Shown: piece after piece, positions 1-9,450 of the stretch | How the letters are laid out: each line of letters opens with the position of its first letter | How positions within the stretch are numbered: position 1 is the stretch's first letter | DNA from: Myxococcales bacterium | GTDB lineage: Bacteria; Myxococcota_A; Bradymonadia; UBA7976; UBA1532 | Reading direction: 5' to 3' | Assembly: GCA_020633435.1 (NCBI GenBank) | Contig: JACKDP010000010.1 | Span: 248,001-312,000 of the forward strand | Length of the DNA: 64,000 bases | Program-made: the position numbers and the translations under genes | The notes under the pieces: model-generated | The model's input: only the letters and a program-made list of their open reading frames with translations | What the model was told of the DNA's origin: nothing | The model's database searches: none

Positions 1-2
1 AG

Positions 3-263
3 GCGGACGTCGTGGCCCAGGCCCCGGCGCTGGCGCGCATGGCCGAGGCGGCCGGCTCCGCCCGCGTGGCTGACGCGGCCTGGAACCTGGCCGAGCAGTG
101 GCTCTTCGCCCTCGGCCGCGACGCCGAGGCCCGGGCCATCCAGGCCGAGCGGCTCACGGCCAGCCAGGCGCGGGCCCGGGGCCTCTTCGTGCGGCCGCCC
201 ACCCGCGAGCCCAGCCTGCCGCCGCTGCCGCGCCGGTCCGAGCCACCCAAGCCCATGAAATAA
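3..263 (+). CDS. C-terminal end of an unidentified protein (5' part outside window)
   Basis: The frame is open from the left edge to a TAA at 261-263, so this is the tail of a gene that begins before the window. A GTG at 12 is in frame but there is no reason to think it is the true start. The visible part is Ala/Arg-rich and probably helical, then turns into a Pro-rich basic tail. I recognise no family. It converges on the leftward E1 gene, with only 21 bp between their stops and no clear terminator hairpin. Confidence 0.5.
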   Translation, partial: ADVVAQAPALARMAEAAGSARVADAAWNLAEQWLFALGRDAEARAIQAERLTASQARARGLFVRPPTREPSLPPLPRRSEPPKPMK

Positions 264-284
264 GAGAAGAATCCCGTCGCTGGC

Positions 285-2267
285 TCAGTACGCCAGCAGG
301 GCCCGCAGCGTCGGCACCAGCCGCCCCTCGGGGCTGTGCAGGTGCTCCAGGGCCGGGCTGAACGGCACGGGCGTGTCCAGCGCGCCGAGCCGCAGCACCG
401 GCGCGTCCAGCCACTCGAACGCCTGGTGCCCCACGCTGGCGGCGATCTCGGCGCCGAAGCCGCCGGTGACGGGGGCCTCGTGCAGCACCAGCGCCCGCCC
501 CGTCCGCCGCACCGACGCCAGCACCGCCTCGGCGTCCCAGGGGATGAGCGTCCGCAGGTCGATGACCTCCAGCTCGACGCCCTCGCCCGCCAGCGTCGCC
601 GCCGCCGCCATGGCCTGGTGCACGCCCACGCCCCAGGTGATGACCGTGGCGTCCCGCCCGGGGCGCGCGACGCGCGCCTTCCCGATGGCCTCCGTGTAGG
701 CCCCCTCGGGCACCGGCCCCTTCACCGAGCGGTACAGCTTCTTGTGCTCCAGGAAGAGCACCGGGTTGGGATCGGCGAAGGCCGCCAGCAGCAGGCCCTT
801 CGCGTCGTGGGGGGTGGCCGGCGCGACGACCTTCAGGCCGGCCACCTGCGTGAACCAGCCCTCGACGCTCTGGGAGTGGAACGGCCCGGCTCCCACGCCG
901 CCGCCGTGGGGGGCGCGCACGACCACGGGCACCGGCGCGCCCCAGCGGTAGTGCGTCTTGGCCAGGTTGTTGACGATCTGGTTGAAGCCGCAGGTGATGA
1001 AGTCGGCGAACTGCAGCTCCACCATCGGGTGGAAGCCGTCGAGGGCCAGGCCCAGGCCGGCGCCGAGGGCCCCCGACTCGATGATGGGGGTGTTGCGCAC
1101 CCGCGCCCGGCCGAACCGCTCGACGAGGCCCTGCGTGATCTTGAAGACGCCCCCGTACTCCGCGATGTCCTGGCCCAGCAGCACCACGCGGGGATCGGCC
1201 TCCATGGCCACCTGCAGGGCGTCGGCGATGGCGTCCACGTAGCGCAGCTCGCGCGCCTCGCCCGTCGGCGCGACGCCGACGGTCACCGCCGACGGTGACG
1301 CCGCGAAGACGTCGGCCAGCTCGGCCTCCGGCGTCGACTCGGGCGTGGGGGCGGCCTGGGCCGTCTCGGCGATGGCGTGGACCTCCTCCACCAGCGTCGC
1401 CCGCAGGGCCGCTCGCGCCGGGGCGTCGAGCACGCCCTGGGCGTCGAGCAGCGCCTCGAAGCGCGCGATGGGATCCTGCTCGGCCCACGCCTCGATGAGG
1501 GCGGGCGGCACGTAGGCCACCCCGGAGGCCTCCTCGTGGCCGCGCATCCGAAACGTCATGCACTCGATGAGCGTGGGCCCGTCGCCGGCCCGCGCGCGTG
1601 CGGCCGCCTCGGCCACCGCCGCCCGCACCGCCAGCACGTCGTTGCCGTCGATCTGCACCCCCGGCATCCCGTAGCCCACCGCGCGATCAGCCAGCCGCGC
1701 GCAGGCGAACTGCTCCCGGACGGGGGTGGAGAGGCCGTACTGGTTGTTCTCGATGAGGAAGATGACGGGCAGGGACCAGACGGCGGCCAGGTTCATGGCC
1801 TCGTGCACGTCGCCCTCGCTGGTGCCGCCGTCGCCGACGAAGGCCAGCGCGACGCGCTCCTCGCCGCGCAGCCGACCCGCCAGCCCGAGGCCGCAGCCCA
1901 CGGGCAGCATGGCGCCCAGGTGGCTGATCATCCCGACGATGTGGTGGGGCAGGGCGCCGAAGTGAAAGCTGCGGTCCCGGCCCGACGTGAAGCCGCCCGT
2001 CCGCCCGAAGAGCTGCCGGAAGAGGGCCTCCAGCGGCACGCCCCGCGTCGTGAAGACGCCCAGGTTCCGGTGCAGCGGCAGCACCCAGTCGTCATCGCGC
2101 AGGGCCCGCGTCGCCCCGACCGCGATGGCCTCCTGGCCCATGCCGGAGAACCACTTGGACAGGCGGCCCTGCCGCAGGAGCAGCAGCATGCGCTCCTCGA
2201 TCACCCGGGGGAGCAGCAGGTCCCGGTACAGGGCGCGGAGGTCGTCGGCTTCGAGAGTGGGCAGCAT
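285..2267 (-). CDS. fused alpha/beta E1 subunit of a 2-oxoacid (pyruvate or branched-chain) dehydrogenase
   Basis: This 660-residue protein is a thiamine-diphosphate E1 decarboxylase with both subunits in one chain. The alpha part (about residues 10-330) carries the ThDP signature, GDG at 145-147 followed by ENNQYG at 173-178. The beta part (about 350-660) shows the motifs GQDIAEYGGVF, PIIESGALG and HEAPVTGGFG. E1 donates the acyl group to a lipoylated E2, and no E2 or E3 gene lies in the window. Fused E1 chains of this length are known among 2-oxoisovalerate/pyruvate dehydrogenase relatives, and the substrate cannot be decided from sequence. The start at 2267 is preceded by GGGAG at good spacing; an in-frame ATG at 2336 would add 23 residues unlike the family. 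It is divergent from the men operon. Confidence 0.9.
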   Translation of the reverse strand: MLPTLEADDLRALYRDLLLPRVIEERMLLLLRQGRLSKWFSGMGQEAIAVGATRALRDDDWVLPLHRNLGVFTTRGVPLEALFRQLFGRTGGFTSGRDRSFHFGALPHHIVGMISHLGAMLPVGCGLGLAGRLRGEERVALAFVGDGGTSEGDVHEAMNLAAVWSLPVIFLIENNQYGLSTPVREQFACARLADRAVGYGMPGVQIDGNDVLAVRAAVAEAAARARAGDGPTLIECMTFRMRGHEEASGVAYVPPALIEAWAEQDPIARFEALLDAQGVLDAPARAALRATLVEEVHAIAETAQAAPTPESTPEAELADVFAASPSAVTVGVAPTGEARELRYVDAIADALQVAMEADPRVVLLGQDIAEYGGVFKITQGLVERFGRARVRNTPIIESGALGAGLGLALDGFHPMVELQFADFITCGFNQIVNNLAKTHYRWGAPVPVVVRAPHGGGVGAGPFHSQSVEGWFTQVAGLKVVAPATPHDAKGLLLAAFADPNPVLFLEHKKLYRSVKGPVPEGAYTEAIGKARVARPGRDATVITWGVGVHQAMAAAATLAGEGVELEVIDLRTLIPWDAEAVLASVRRTGRALVLHEAPVTGGFGAEIAASVGHQAFEWLDAPVLRLGALDTPVPFSPALEHLHSPEGRLVPTLRALLAY

Positions 2268-2415
2268 GCGGCTCCCTATAGCGCCCCCGACGCCCGCGGG
2301 CCAGCCCCTCGGATCCGGCGGCCTGTCGGAGTTCATGTGCGGGTAAACAGATGGGCCGGCGAGATCAGGAAAGTCCGACTTGCAGCGAATCCATCCGCTC
2401 GCTAGGGTCGTCTCG

Positions 2416-2437
2416 TTGTTCAGCATGTTGTGAACAA
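2416..2437. promoter_or_regulatory. inverted repeat TTGTTCA-N8-TGAACAA upstream of menF
   Basis: Two perfect 7-bp arms (2416-2422 and 2431-2437) are separated by 8 bp. They lie 17 bp before the menF start, in the divergent region between the E1 gene and the men operon. The arms are AT-rich in a GC-rich setting and no gene overlaps them. The position would suit an operator controlling menF or both genes. No regulator can be named. Confidence 0.4.
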
Positions 2438-2454
2438 GAGGTCGACCCCCCGCC

Positions 2455-3588
2455 ATGGCCCTCCCGTCCCCCGCCCATGACCTGCTCGCCGACCCCTGGG
2501 CGCTCCTGGCCGCTGGCCTGGACGCCGGCGAGCGGGTCTTCGCCTGGGCCCGCCGCGGTCGGCTGCGCGTGGGCGTGGGCGTCGGCGACGCCCCGGCGGG
2601 CGACGTGGCCCGCGTCATCTGCCGGACGTTCGACCCCGGCGCGCCGGCCCGGCCCGACTCACCGTGGCAGGGCTGGCCCGCCCGCGGCGACTGGACGCCG
2701 GCCCGGGTCGCCGTCGGCGTGGTGGGCCCCGCGGCCGACGCCCCCGTCACCCCGCTGGCTGGCCGCGCCCTCGAGCCCGAGGCGGCCTTCTGCGCCCGCA
2801 TCGCGGACGCCGAGGCCGCCTGCGCCGCGGGCGCCCTCGCCAAGGTCGTCGCCGCCCGCGCCCTGCGCCTCGCCGCGCCGCCCGGCCACCGCTTCGATCC
2901 GCTCGCCACGCTCCACGCCCTCGCCGCCCGCCACCCCGACGCGGCGACGTTCCTCGTGGGCGGGGCCGGGCGCTGGTTCGTCGGCGCGACGCCGGAGATC
3001 CTGGTGCGCCTGCGGGCCGGCGCCGTCGAGACGCACGCCCTCGCCGGCACCCGGCCGCGCCCGGCGGAGGCGTCGGCGGCCCGGGCGGCGGAGGCGGAGT
3101 TGCTGGCCTCCCCCAAGGATCGGCGGGAGCACGCCGCCGTGGTCACGGCCATCCAGGCCGCGCTGGCGCCCCTCTGCCATGGCGTCGTGACGGCTCCGAC
3201 GCCCCGCGTCCGCCGGCTGCCCGACCTGCTGCACCTGGAGACGCCCGTGCGCGCCCGCCTGCGGCCGGGCGTCGGCCTGGACGCGCTCATCGACGCCCTG
3301 CACCCGACGCCGGCCCTCGGCGGCTGGCCCGCGGCGTCGGCCCAGGCCTGGCTGCGCGCCCACGAGCCCCTGGATCGCGGCGCGTACGGCGCCCCCATCG
3401 GCTTCGAGACGCCCAGCGGCGAGGGCGTCGTCGCCGTGGGCATCCGCTCCGCGCTCCTCACCCCCGCGGCGGCCTGGGCCTTCGCCGGAGCGGGCGTCGT
3501 GGCCGGATCGTCGCCCGGCGCCGAGTGGCAGGAGACGGCGGCCAAGCTGGGCACGGCCACCGCCGCCCTGCGGGTGGCGCCGCGATGA
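2455..3588 (+). CDS. menF: isochorismate synthase
   Basis: It converts chorismate to isochorismate, the first committed step to menaquinone. The 377-residue protein has the chorismate-binding fold in its C-terminal two thirds. Visible motifs are KVVAARAL (Lys130 fits the lysine base of the family), FVGATPEIL (175-183), ALAGTRPR (195-202), SPKDRREH (219-226), HPTPALGGWP (283-292), RGAYGAPIG and the final AGAGVVAGSSP with EWQET. The 2-amino-group lyase part of anthranilate synthases is absent, and the men genes downstream settle the choice of isochorismate over salicylate or anthranilate. The ATG at 2455 opens the operon. The stop overlaps the menD ATG (ATGA at 3585-3588), which suggests translational coupling. 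Confidence 0.93.
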   Translation: MALPSPAHDLLADPWALLAAGLDAGERVFAWARRGRLRVGVGVGDAPAGDVARVICRTFDPGAPARPDSPWQGWPARGDWTPARVAVGVVGPAADAPVTPLAGRALEPEAAFCARIADAEAACAAGALAKVVAARALRLAAPPGHRFDPLATLHALAARHPDAATFLVGGAGRWFVGATPEILVRLRAGAVETHALAGTRPRPAEASAARAAEAELLASPKDRREHAAVVTAIQAALAPLCHGVVTAPTPRVRRLPDLLHLETPVRARLRPGVGLDALIDALHPTPALGGWPAASAQAWLRAHEPLDRGAYGAPIGFETPSGEGVVAVGIRSALLTPAAAWAFAGAGVVAGSSPGAEWQETAAKLGTATAALRVAPR

Positions 3589-5284
3589 GCACCGCCCTCC
3601 ACAACGCGGAGGCCGCCGCCGCCCTCTTCGGGGCCCTGGCGGGGGGCGGGGCGCGCGACGTCGTCTTCTCCCCGGGCTCGCGCAGCACCCCCCTCGTCCT
3701 GGCCGCCTGCGCCCGCGCCGACCTGCGCACCTGGCCCGTCCTCGACGAGCGCGTCGCCGGCTTCCTGGCCCTCGGCCTCGCCCGGGCCAGCGACCGCCCG
3801 GTCGTCCTCGTCGCCACCTCGGGCAGCGCCGGCGCCCACTGGCTGCCCGCCGTCATCGAGGCCCGCCAGACCCGGCGGCCGCTCGTCCTGCTCACCGCCG
3901 ACCGGCCGCCCGCCCTCGTCGGCAGCGGCGCCGGCCAGACCCTCGACCAGCGGGGCCTCTTCGGCCGCTTCGCCGTGCACGAGGCCGCGCTGCCGGCCCC
4001 CGCGGCCCACGTGCCGGCGGCCCTCTTCGCCGCCTTCGCCGAGGACGCGCTGCTCGCCTGCGCCGCCGGCCCCGTCCACCTGAACGTCCCGTTCGAGGAG
4101 CCGCTCTGGCGCCCGGGCGTCGAGGCCGCCCCGGCAGCGCCTCGCCCGGGGGCCGCCCGCGCCCGGCCGCTCGGCCTGGAAGTCCCTGATTCGGTAGCAG
4201 ATTTTCTGGCCGGCGGCCGGCGCGGGGTCATCCTCGCCGGGCCCGAGGCCGTCCGCGGGCCGGAGGACGCCGCCGCCGTCGACGCGCTGGGCGCCGCCCT
4301 GGGCTGGCCCGTCCTCGCCGAAGCGGTCTCCGGGGCCCGCTTCGGCCCCGGCGACGCGGCGGGCCGCGTCACCACCCTGGAGATCCTGGTGGCGAGCCCC
4401 GCCTTCGCCGCGGCGCACCGCCCCGACCGCGTCCTCCAGCTCGGCGCCGCCCACCACGGCCGCGGCGTCGCCGCCTGGCTGGACGCCCCGCTGCTCACCG
4501 TCGACGCCCACGGCGACCGCCGCGATCCGGGCCACCGGGCCATCGGCCAGTGCGCCGCGGATCCTGCGGCCCTGGCCCGCGCGCTGGCGGAGCGCTCCTG
4601 GCCCGCCGCCGAGGACGGCTGGCGGGCCGCTGGCAGGCGGCCGATGTCCAGCCCGCGCGGCCCTCGAAGCCCACGCGTCGTCGGGCCGCTGGGAGGGCGC
4701 CATCGCCCGCGCGGCCGCGCTGGCCGTGCCGCCGGGGGGCGCCCTGCACATCGCCAGCAGCCTGCCGTTCCGCGACGTCGACCTCTTCGCCCCCGCGCGG
4801 TCGGCGCCCGTCGAGGTCTTCTCCAGCCGGGGCGCGAGCGGCATCGACGGGACCATCGCGACCGCCCTCGGCGAGGCCCTCGCCCGCGCGCCGGCCCCCG
4901 TCGTGTGCCTCGTGGGCGACCTGGCTTGCCTGCACGACGCCGGCGGCTTGCTGCACGCCGGCGAGCTGGCGGACGCCGTGAACCTGACGGTCGTCGTGCC
5001 CGACAACCGGGGCGGGGGCATCTTCGGGCAGCTCCCCATCGCCGCCCACCCCACGGCCTTCGAGCGCTGCTTCCTCACCCCCCAGCGGGCCGACGTCACG
5101 GCGCTGGCGGCCGCGGCGGGCGTGCGCGTCGTCGCCGATCCCCCCGACCTGCCGGCCGCGCTGGCGGCCGCGGTGGCCCGGCCCGGCGTCGACCTGGTGC
5201 ACCTGCGGTGATCGCGAGGCCAGCGCCCGCCGCCGGTCGGCCGCCCGCGCCGCCGCCCTCGCCGCGGTGGAGGCCGGCCTGTGA
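3585..5284 (+). CDS. menD: SEPHCHC synthase MenD, interrupted by frameshifts
   Basis: MenD is a ThDP enzyme that joins 2-oxoglutarate to isochorismate. The N-terminal half reads in one frame from 3585 to about 4628, with the motifs VVFSPGSRSTPL, DERVAGF, TSGSAGAHWLPAVIEA and LTADRPP. Then two single-base losses (about 4628-4632 and 4648-4654) move the frame; between them RWQAADVQ can be read. From about 4655 the C-terminal ThDP domain follows, with FSSRGASGIDGTI, GDLACLHDAGGL and DNRGGGIFGQLP. In the raw sequence this frame stops at 5209-5211. A further shift near 5207-5210 restores a normal tail (DREASARRR...VEAGL) ending at TGA 5282-5284, which overlaps the menA GTG. The family match is secure. 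Whether the gene is broken or the sequence has base errors cannot be told from here. Confidence 0.85.
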
Positions 5285-6151
5285 GCCCTGCGCGCCGCGT
5301 CTGGGCCACCCTGCGCCCGCCACCCTCTGGCCGGCGTCGTGCCCGTCGCCGTGGGCGCGGGCCTGTCCGTCGGGCACCCCGACGCCCGCTGGTCGCTGGC
5401 CCTCGCGGCCCTCGGCTGCGCCGTCTTCGTCCAGGTCGGCTGCAATCTCGTCAATGATTACGCAGACTTCGCCAAGGGAGCCGACGGCGCCGACCGCCTG
5501 GGCCCCGCCCGGGCCACGGCCCAGGGCTGGTTCTCGGCGCGCCAGGTCGCGGCGGGGGCGGCGCTCGCCCTCGGCCTGGCCGTGGCCCTCGGCAGCGTCG
5601 CCGTCGCGGCCCGCGGCTGGCCCCTCGCGGCCGTCGGCCTGGCCAGCGTCCTCGCCGCCGTGGCCTACACCGCCGGCCCCTGGCCCCTCGGCTACCTGGG
5701 CCTGGGCGATGTCTTCGTCCTGGGCTTCTTCGGCTTCGCCGCCGTCGCGGGCACCGTCTTCGCCATCACCGGCGGGGTGGACGCCCGGGCCTGGCCGGCG
5801 GGCCTCGCCGTGGGCGCCCTCGCGACGGCCATCCTCGTCGTGAACAACCTGCGCGACCGCCACACCGACGCCCGCGTCGGCAAGCGGACGCTCGCCGTGC
5901 GCTTCGGGGCCCGGTTCGCCCGTGGCGAGTACACCGCGCTCGTGGGCCTGGCCTACCTCGCCCCCGTCGCCGTGGCCATCGCCACCGGCGCCCCCGGCTG
6001 GCTCCTGCCCCTGGTCAGCCTGCCCCTGGCCGTGCGGGCCGCGGCCGCCGTCCGGCGGACGGATGGCGCCGCCCTCAACCCGCTGCTGGGCGCCACCGCG
6101 CGCGTCGAGCTCCTGTTCGGCCTGCTGCTGGCCGTCGGGGTCAGCCTGTGA
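5281..6151 (+). CDS. menA: 1,4-dihydroxy-2-naphthoate polyprenyltransferase MenA (frameshift near the N-terminus)
   Basis: MenA is an integral membrane UbiA-type prenyltransferase that attaches the polyprenyl tail to DHNA. From an internal GTG at 5339 an unbroken frame of 270 residues shows the first Asp-rich motif NLVNDYADFAKGAD and the second NNLRDRHTDARVGKRTL, with about eight hydrophobic segments. The expected start (SPARRVWATLRP) is read from a GTG at 5281, in another frame, and forms a GTGA overlap with the repaired menD stop. Joining the two needs indels between about 5320 and 5338. The stop at 6149-6151 overlaps the menC GTG at 6148. No alternative UbiA family fits better in this operon. 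Confidence 0.9.
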
Positions 6152-7159
6152 GCGCCCGGCTCACCCCGTACGCGGTGCCGCTGGGCGTCGCGACCGCCCG
6201 CGGGCCGGCGCCCACGCGGTCCGGCTGGTGGATCGAAGCCGGCGGCGGGGTGGGGGAGATCGCCCCGTGGCCGGGCTTCGGCGCGGGCCGCGCGGCCGTC
6301 GAGGCGGCCCTCGCCGGCCCGATCGCCGACGCCCCCGTCGACGCGGTGGAGGAGGTGGCCCACCGGGCCGCGGGCCTGCCCTGAGGTCGGGCACGGGCTC
6401 ACCCTGGCGCTGCTCGACGGCCTGGCCCGCCGGCGGGGGCTGCCGCTGGCGAAGTTGTTGAACAAAGACGCGGTGTTGCGGGCGCCGACCCACGCCCAGG
6501 TGCGCGACGCCGCCGAGGCGCAGCAGGCCGTGGCGCTGGGCGCGACGGCCCTCAAGCTGAAGGTCGGGCACGCGGCCCTGCCGGTCGAGCTCGCCCGGGT
6601 GGCGGCCGTCCGGGCGGCCGTGGGCCCCGCCATCGCCCTGCGCCTCGACGCCAACGGCGCCCTGGCCGACGCCGACGCCTGGCTCGACGCCTTCGGCCCC
6701 CTGGACGTCGCGTGGTGGGAGCAGCCCACCCCGCCGGGCGCGCCCCTGCCGCGGGGGCCGGCGCCCATCGCCGTGGACGAGGCCATCCGCGGGCCGGCCG
6801 ACGTCGCGGCCGCGGCGGCCAGCGGGGCGGCGGTCGTCGTCCTGAAGCCCGCGTTCCTCGGCGGCCTGCTGGCCACCTGGACCCTGGCCCACCAGGCCGC
6901 CGGCCTGGGCCTGCGCGTCTGCGTCACCCACGCCTTCGAGACGGCCGTCGGTCGCGCCGGGGCCGCTCACCTGGCCGCGGCCCTGGCGCTCCCCGGGCTC
7001 GCCGGGGGCCTGCTGCCGCCCGGCCCGGCGCCCCTCGACGCCAGGTGGCTGACGCTGCCGACCTGCCCGGCCACGGGGCCAGCCATGATCATGCTGCCCG
7101 ACCCCGTCGTGAGCGCCCGCCTCGCCGCGGCCGATCAGATCGCCGTCGACGCCCCCTGA
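6148..7159 (+). CDS. menC: o-succinylbenzoate synthase MenC (frameshifted)
   Basis: MenC is an enolase-superfamily enzyme that dehydrates SHCHC to o-succinylbenzoate. The first 78 codons end in a premature TGA at 6382-6384. A net +1 or -2 shift near 6380 restores the reading through EVGHGLTLALLDGLARRRG into the barrel domain. There the key residues are the KLKVG lysines, the metal ligands in LRLDANGA, WWEQP and VDEAI, and the second catalytic lysine in VVLKPAFLGG. HAFETAVG follows. The frame as given stops at 7157-7159. The probable true stop is the TGA at 7110-7112, which would overlap the menE GTG as elsewhere in this operon, but needs one more indel in the C-terminal tail. Confidence 0.88.
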
Positions 7160-8413
7160 CGCCGCGCTCACCTGGGCCGCGCTGACGCCGCCGTCGACGC
7201 GCGCCGCCCACCTGCGCGCCGCCGGCGTCGGGCCAGGGGCGGTCGTCGCCGTGGAGGGCACGCCGAGCGCGGCCCTCATCGCGTGGCTGCTCGCCGTCGC
7301 CCGCGTCGGCGCAGCCGCCCCTGCGCTGTCCCCGGATCCGCCCGCGCGGGCCGCCGCGCTGCCGCCGCCGGCCCCGTCCACCGCGTCGACGCCGCCACGC
7401 CACCCGGGCCGGGCCCCGCCGCGCCGGAGCGCTTCTGGGCCCTCGACGAGGTGCGCTGGCTGGTGGCCACGTCCGGCACGACGGGGGCCGCCCGCCTCGT
7501 CCCGCTGCACGTCGGCCAGATCGTGTTCTCGACGTTCGGGGCGCTCCTGCGCCTGGGCCACGCGCCCGGCGAGCGCTGGCTGGCCTGCCTGCCCCTGCAC
7601 CATGTGGGCGGCCTGGCCCTGCTCATGCGCGTGGTGCTGGCGGCGGGCACCATCGAGGTGCGCCCGTTCGACGCCGCGACGGTCGCCGCCCGGCTGGACG
7701 CCGGCGCCGTGCACCGGGTCTCGCTCACGCCCTCGCTCTGGCAGCAGGTCCTCGACGCGCGCCCGGCCCGGCCGTTCCCGGCGGCGCTGCGCTGCGTCCT
7801 GCTCGGCGGCGAGGCCTGCCCGCCGGCCCTCGTGACCCGCAGCGCCGCGCTCGGCGCGCCCGTCTCGCTGACGTGGGGCCTCACCGAGGCCGCCTCCCAG
7901 GTCTGCACCCGCGTCCCCGGCGACCTCGATCCGGCCGGCGGCGTCGGCGCGCCGCTGGCCTTCGCCCGCGTGGCGCCGGGGCCGGACGGCGCCCTGGCCA
8001 TCCGCGGCCCCCTCGTCGCCGGCGACGCCGAGGTGACCCAGGACGTGGGCCGGGTCGACGCCGCCGGGCGCGTGCACGTCGAGGGCCGCCGCGACGCCGT
8101 GATCGTGTCGGGCGGGGTGAAGATCGACGGCGCCGCCCTCGAGGCCGCCCTCGCCGCGCACCCCGCCGTGGCCGACGCCGCCGTCGTCGCCCTGCCCGAC
8201 GTTCGCCACGGCCAGCGCCCGGGCGCCCTCGTCGTGCCCGCCGGCGAGGCGCGCCCCGAGGCTGAGCTGCGGGCCTGGTGCCGGGCGCAGGTCGGCCGCT
8301 ACGCCGCCCCCGATCGCCTGATCTGGCGGCCCGCTCTGCCGCGCACCGGCCCGCTGGGCAAGGTGGATCGCGCGGCCATCCGAACGATGTTGCTGGAGGA
8401 GGGGCCCCCATGA
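7109..8413 (+). CDS. menE: o-succinylbenzoate-CoA ligase MenE (frameshifted N-terminus)
   Basis: MenE is an acyl-adenylate enzyme that activates o-succinylbenzoate with CoA. The body from about 7376 reads cleanly: VATSGTTGAARLVPL is the phosphate-binding loop, then LPLHHVGGLALLM, TWGLTEAASQV, VEGRRDAVIVSGGVKI and the C-terminal lysine motif GPLGKVDRA. The N-terminus is recovered only in pieces. A GTG at 7109 gives AADQIAVDAPDAALTWAAL, a typical family opening, after a shift near 7156. A second shift near 7372-7376 joins it to the body, and further small indels near 7185-7205 are possible. The stop at 8411-8413 overlaps the next ATG (8410). Confidence 0.88.
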
Positions 8414-9450
8414 CGGTCCTGGCCATGCCCTCGCCCGATCCCACCCCGGCCCTCGCCGGGCTGGCCCGCCGGCACGGCGCGGTGACGACGGCGGATCGCC
8501 TGCTGGCCGTGCGCCGGTGGCTCGACGACGATCTGGCCGCCCTGGACGCCGCCCTCGCCGCGGTGGGCGCCGACGGGCACGGCCTCGGCTGGCAGGCGGC
8601 GCGCTACCTGCTCGTCCGGCCCGGCAAGCGGCTGCGCCCGCTGGCCGTCATGCTGGCCGCGCGCCTGGGCGGGCGCCCCTTCGACGAGGCCGTGCGCGGC
8701 GCCGCCATCGCCGCCGAGCTGGCCCACGCCGCCACGCTGCTGCACGACGACGTGCTCGACCAGGCTGACGTCCGCCGCGGCCTGCCCGCCGCCCGCGTCG
8801 TCTTCGGCAACCACGCCAGCGTCCTCGGCGGCGACCACCTGCTCGTCCAGGCCCTCCGCCATGTGCACGGCGAGTCCCTGCGCGAGGCCTTCCTCGACGT
8901 GCTCGACGCCCTCGTGCAGGCCGAGGTGGCCCAGCTCGAGCGCCGCGGCCGCTTCGAGCCCGACCGGGGGAGCTGGCTCGCGACGGCTCGCGGCAAGACC
9001 TCGTCTTTGTTCAGGTTTTGCCTGTGGGGCGGGGGCTGGCTCGGGGGCCTCGACGCGGATCGGCTGGCCACGCTGGCGGCCCTGGGCGACGCCCTGGGCC
9101 TCGCGTTCCAGCTCATCGACGACGTGCTCGACCTGGAGGGCGACCCCGAGGTGACGGGCAAGGCCGTCGGGGCAGACCTGCGTGACGGCAAGCTGACGTG
9201 GCCCCTCATCCTGGCCACCGAGCGCGACGCCGAGCTGGCGACGCTGCTGGGCCGGGCCGCCGCGGGCGAGCCGATCGCGGGCCTCCGGATCGCCGAGCGC
9301 GTCCGGGCCACCGGGGCCCTCGACGACGCGCGGGCCGACGCCCTGCGCCACGCGGAGGCTGGACGCCGCTTGCTGGTGGGCCTGCCGGCCGGGCCGGCGC
9401 GCGATGGGCTTGCTCTGTGGATGGAAGCTCTGGCACGGAGGTGCGCATGA
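8410..9450 (+). CDS. polyprenyl diphosphate synthase (menaquinone side chain)
   Basis: This 346-residue trans-prenyltransferase builds the long isoprenoid diphosphate used by MenA. The first Asp-rich motif is LLHDDVLDQADVRRG and the second is LIDDVLDLEGD. GKAVGADLRDGKLTWPLILA, seen in the long-chain heptaprenyl/octaprenyl class, follows the second motif. GKRLRPL near residue 75 binds the diphosphate. Chain length cannot be read reliably from the sequence. The gene overlaps menE upstream (ATGA at 8410) and the DAHP synthase downstream (ATGA at 9447), so it is a full member of the men operon. Within the gene the stretch at about 9001-9025 is unusually AT-rich, with rarely used codons. Confidence 0.92.
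   Translation: MTVLAMPSPDPTPALAGLARRHGAVTTADRLLAVRRWLDDDLAALDAALAAVGADGHGLGWQAARYLLVRPGKRLRPLAVMLAARLGGRPFDEAVRGAAIAAELAHAATLLHDDVLDQADVRRGLPAARVVFGNHASVLGGDHLLVQALRHVHGESLREAFLDVLDALVQAEVAQLERRGRFEPDRGSWLATARGKTSSLFRFCLWGGGWLGGLDADRLATLAALGDALGLAFQLIDDVLDLEGDPEVTGKAVGADLRDGKLTWPLILATERDAELATLLGRAAAGEPIAGLRIAERVRATGALDDARADALRHAEAGRRLLVGLPAGPARDGLALWMEALARRCA

Noticed and set aside
4620..5215. Programmed frameshift in menD
   Set aside because: Two or three separate shifts at sites without slippery sequence are needed, and neighbouring men genes have the same problem; error or decay is simpler.
285..5309. 1674-codon leftward open frame covering the E1 gene and the men genes
   Set aside because: Only the last 660 codons match a family. 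The upstream part is antisense to menF/menD/menA, Ala/Arg/Pro-rich and without motifs; long antisense frames are expected at this GC level.
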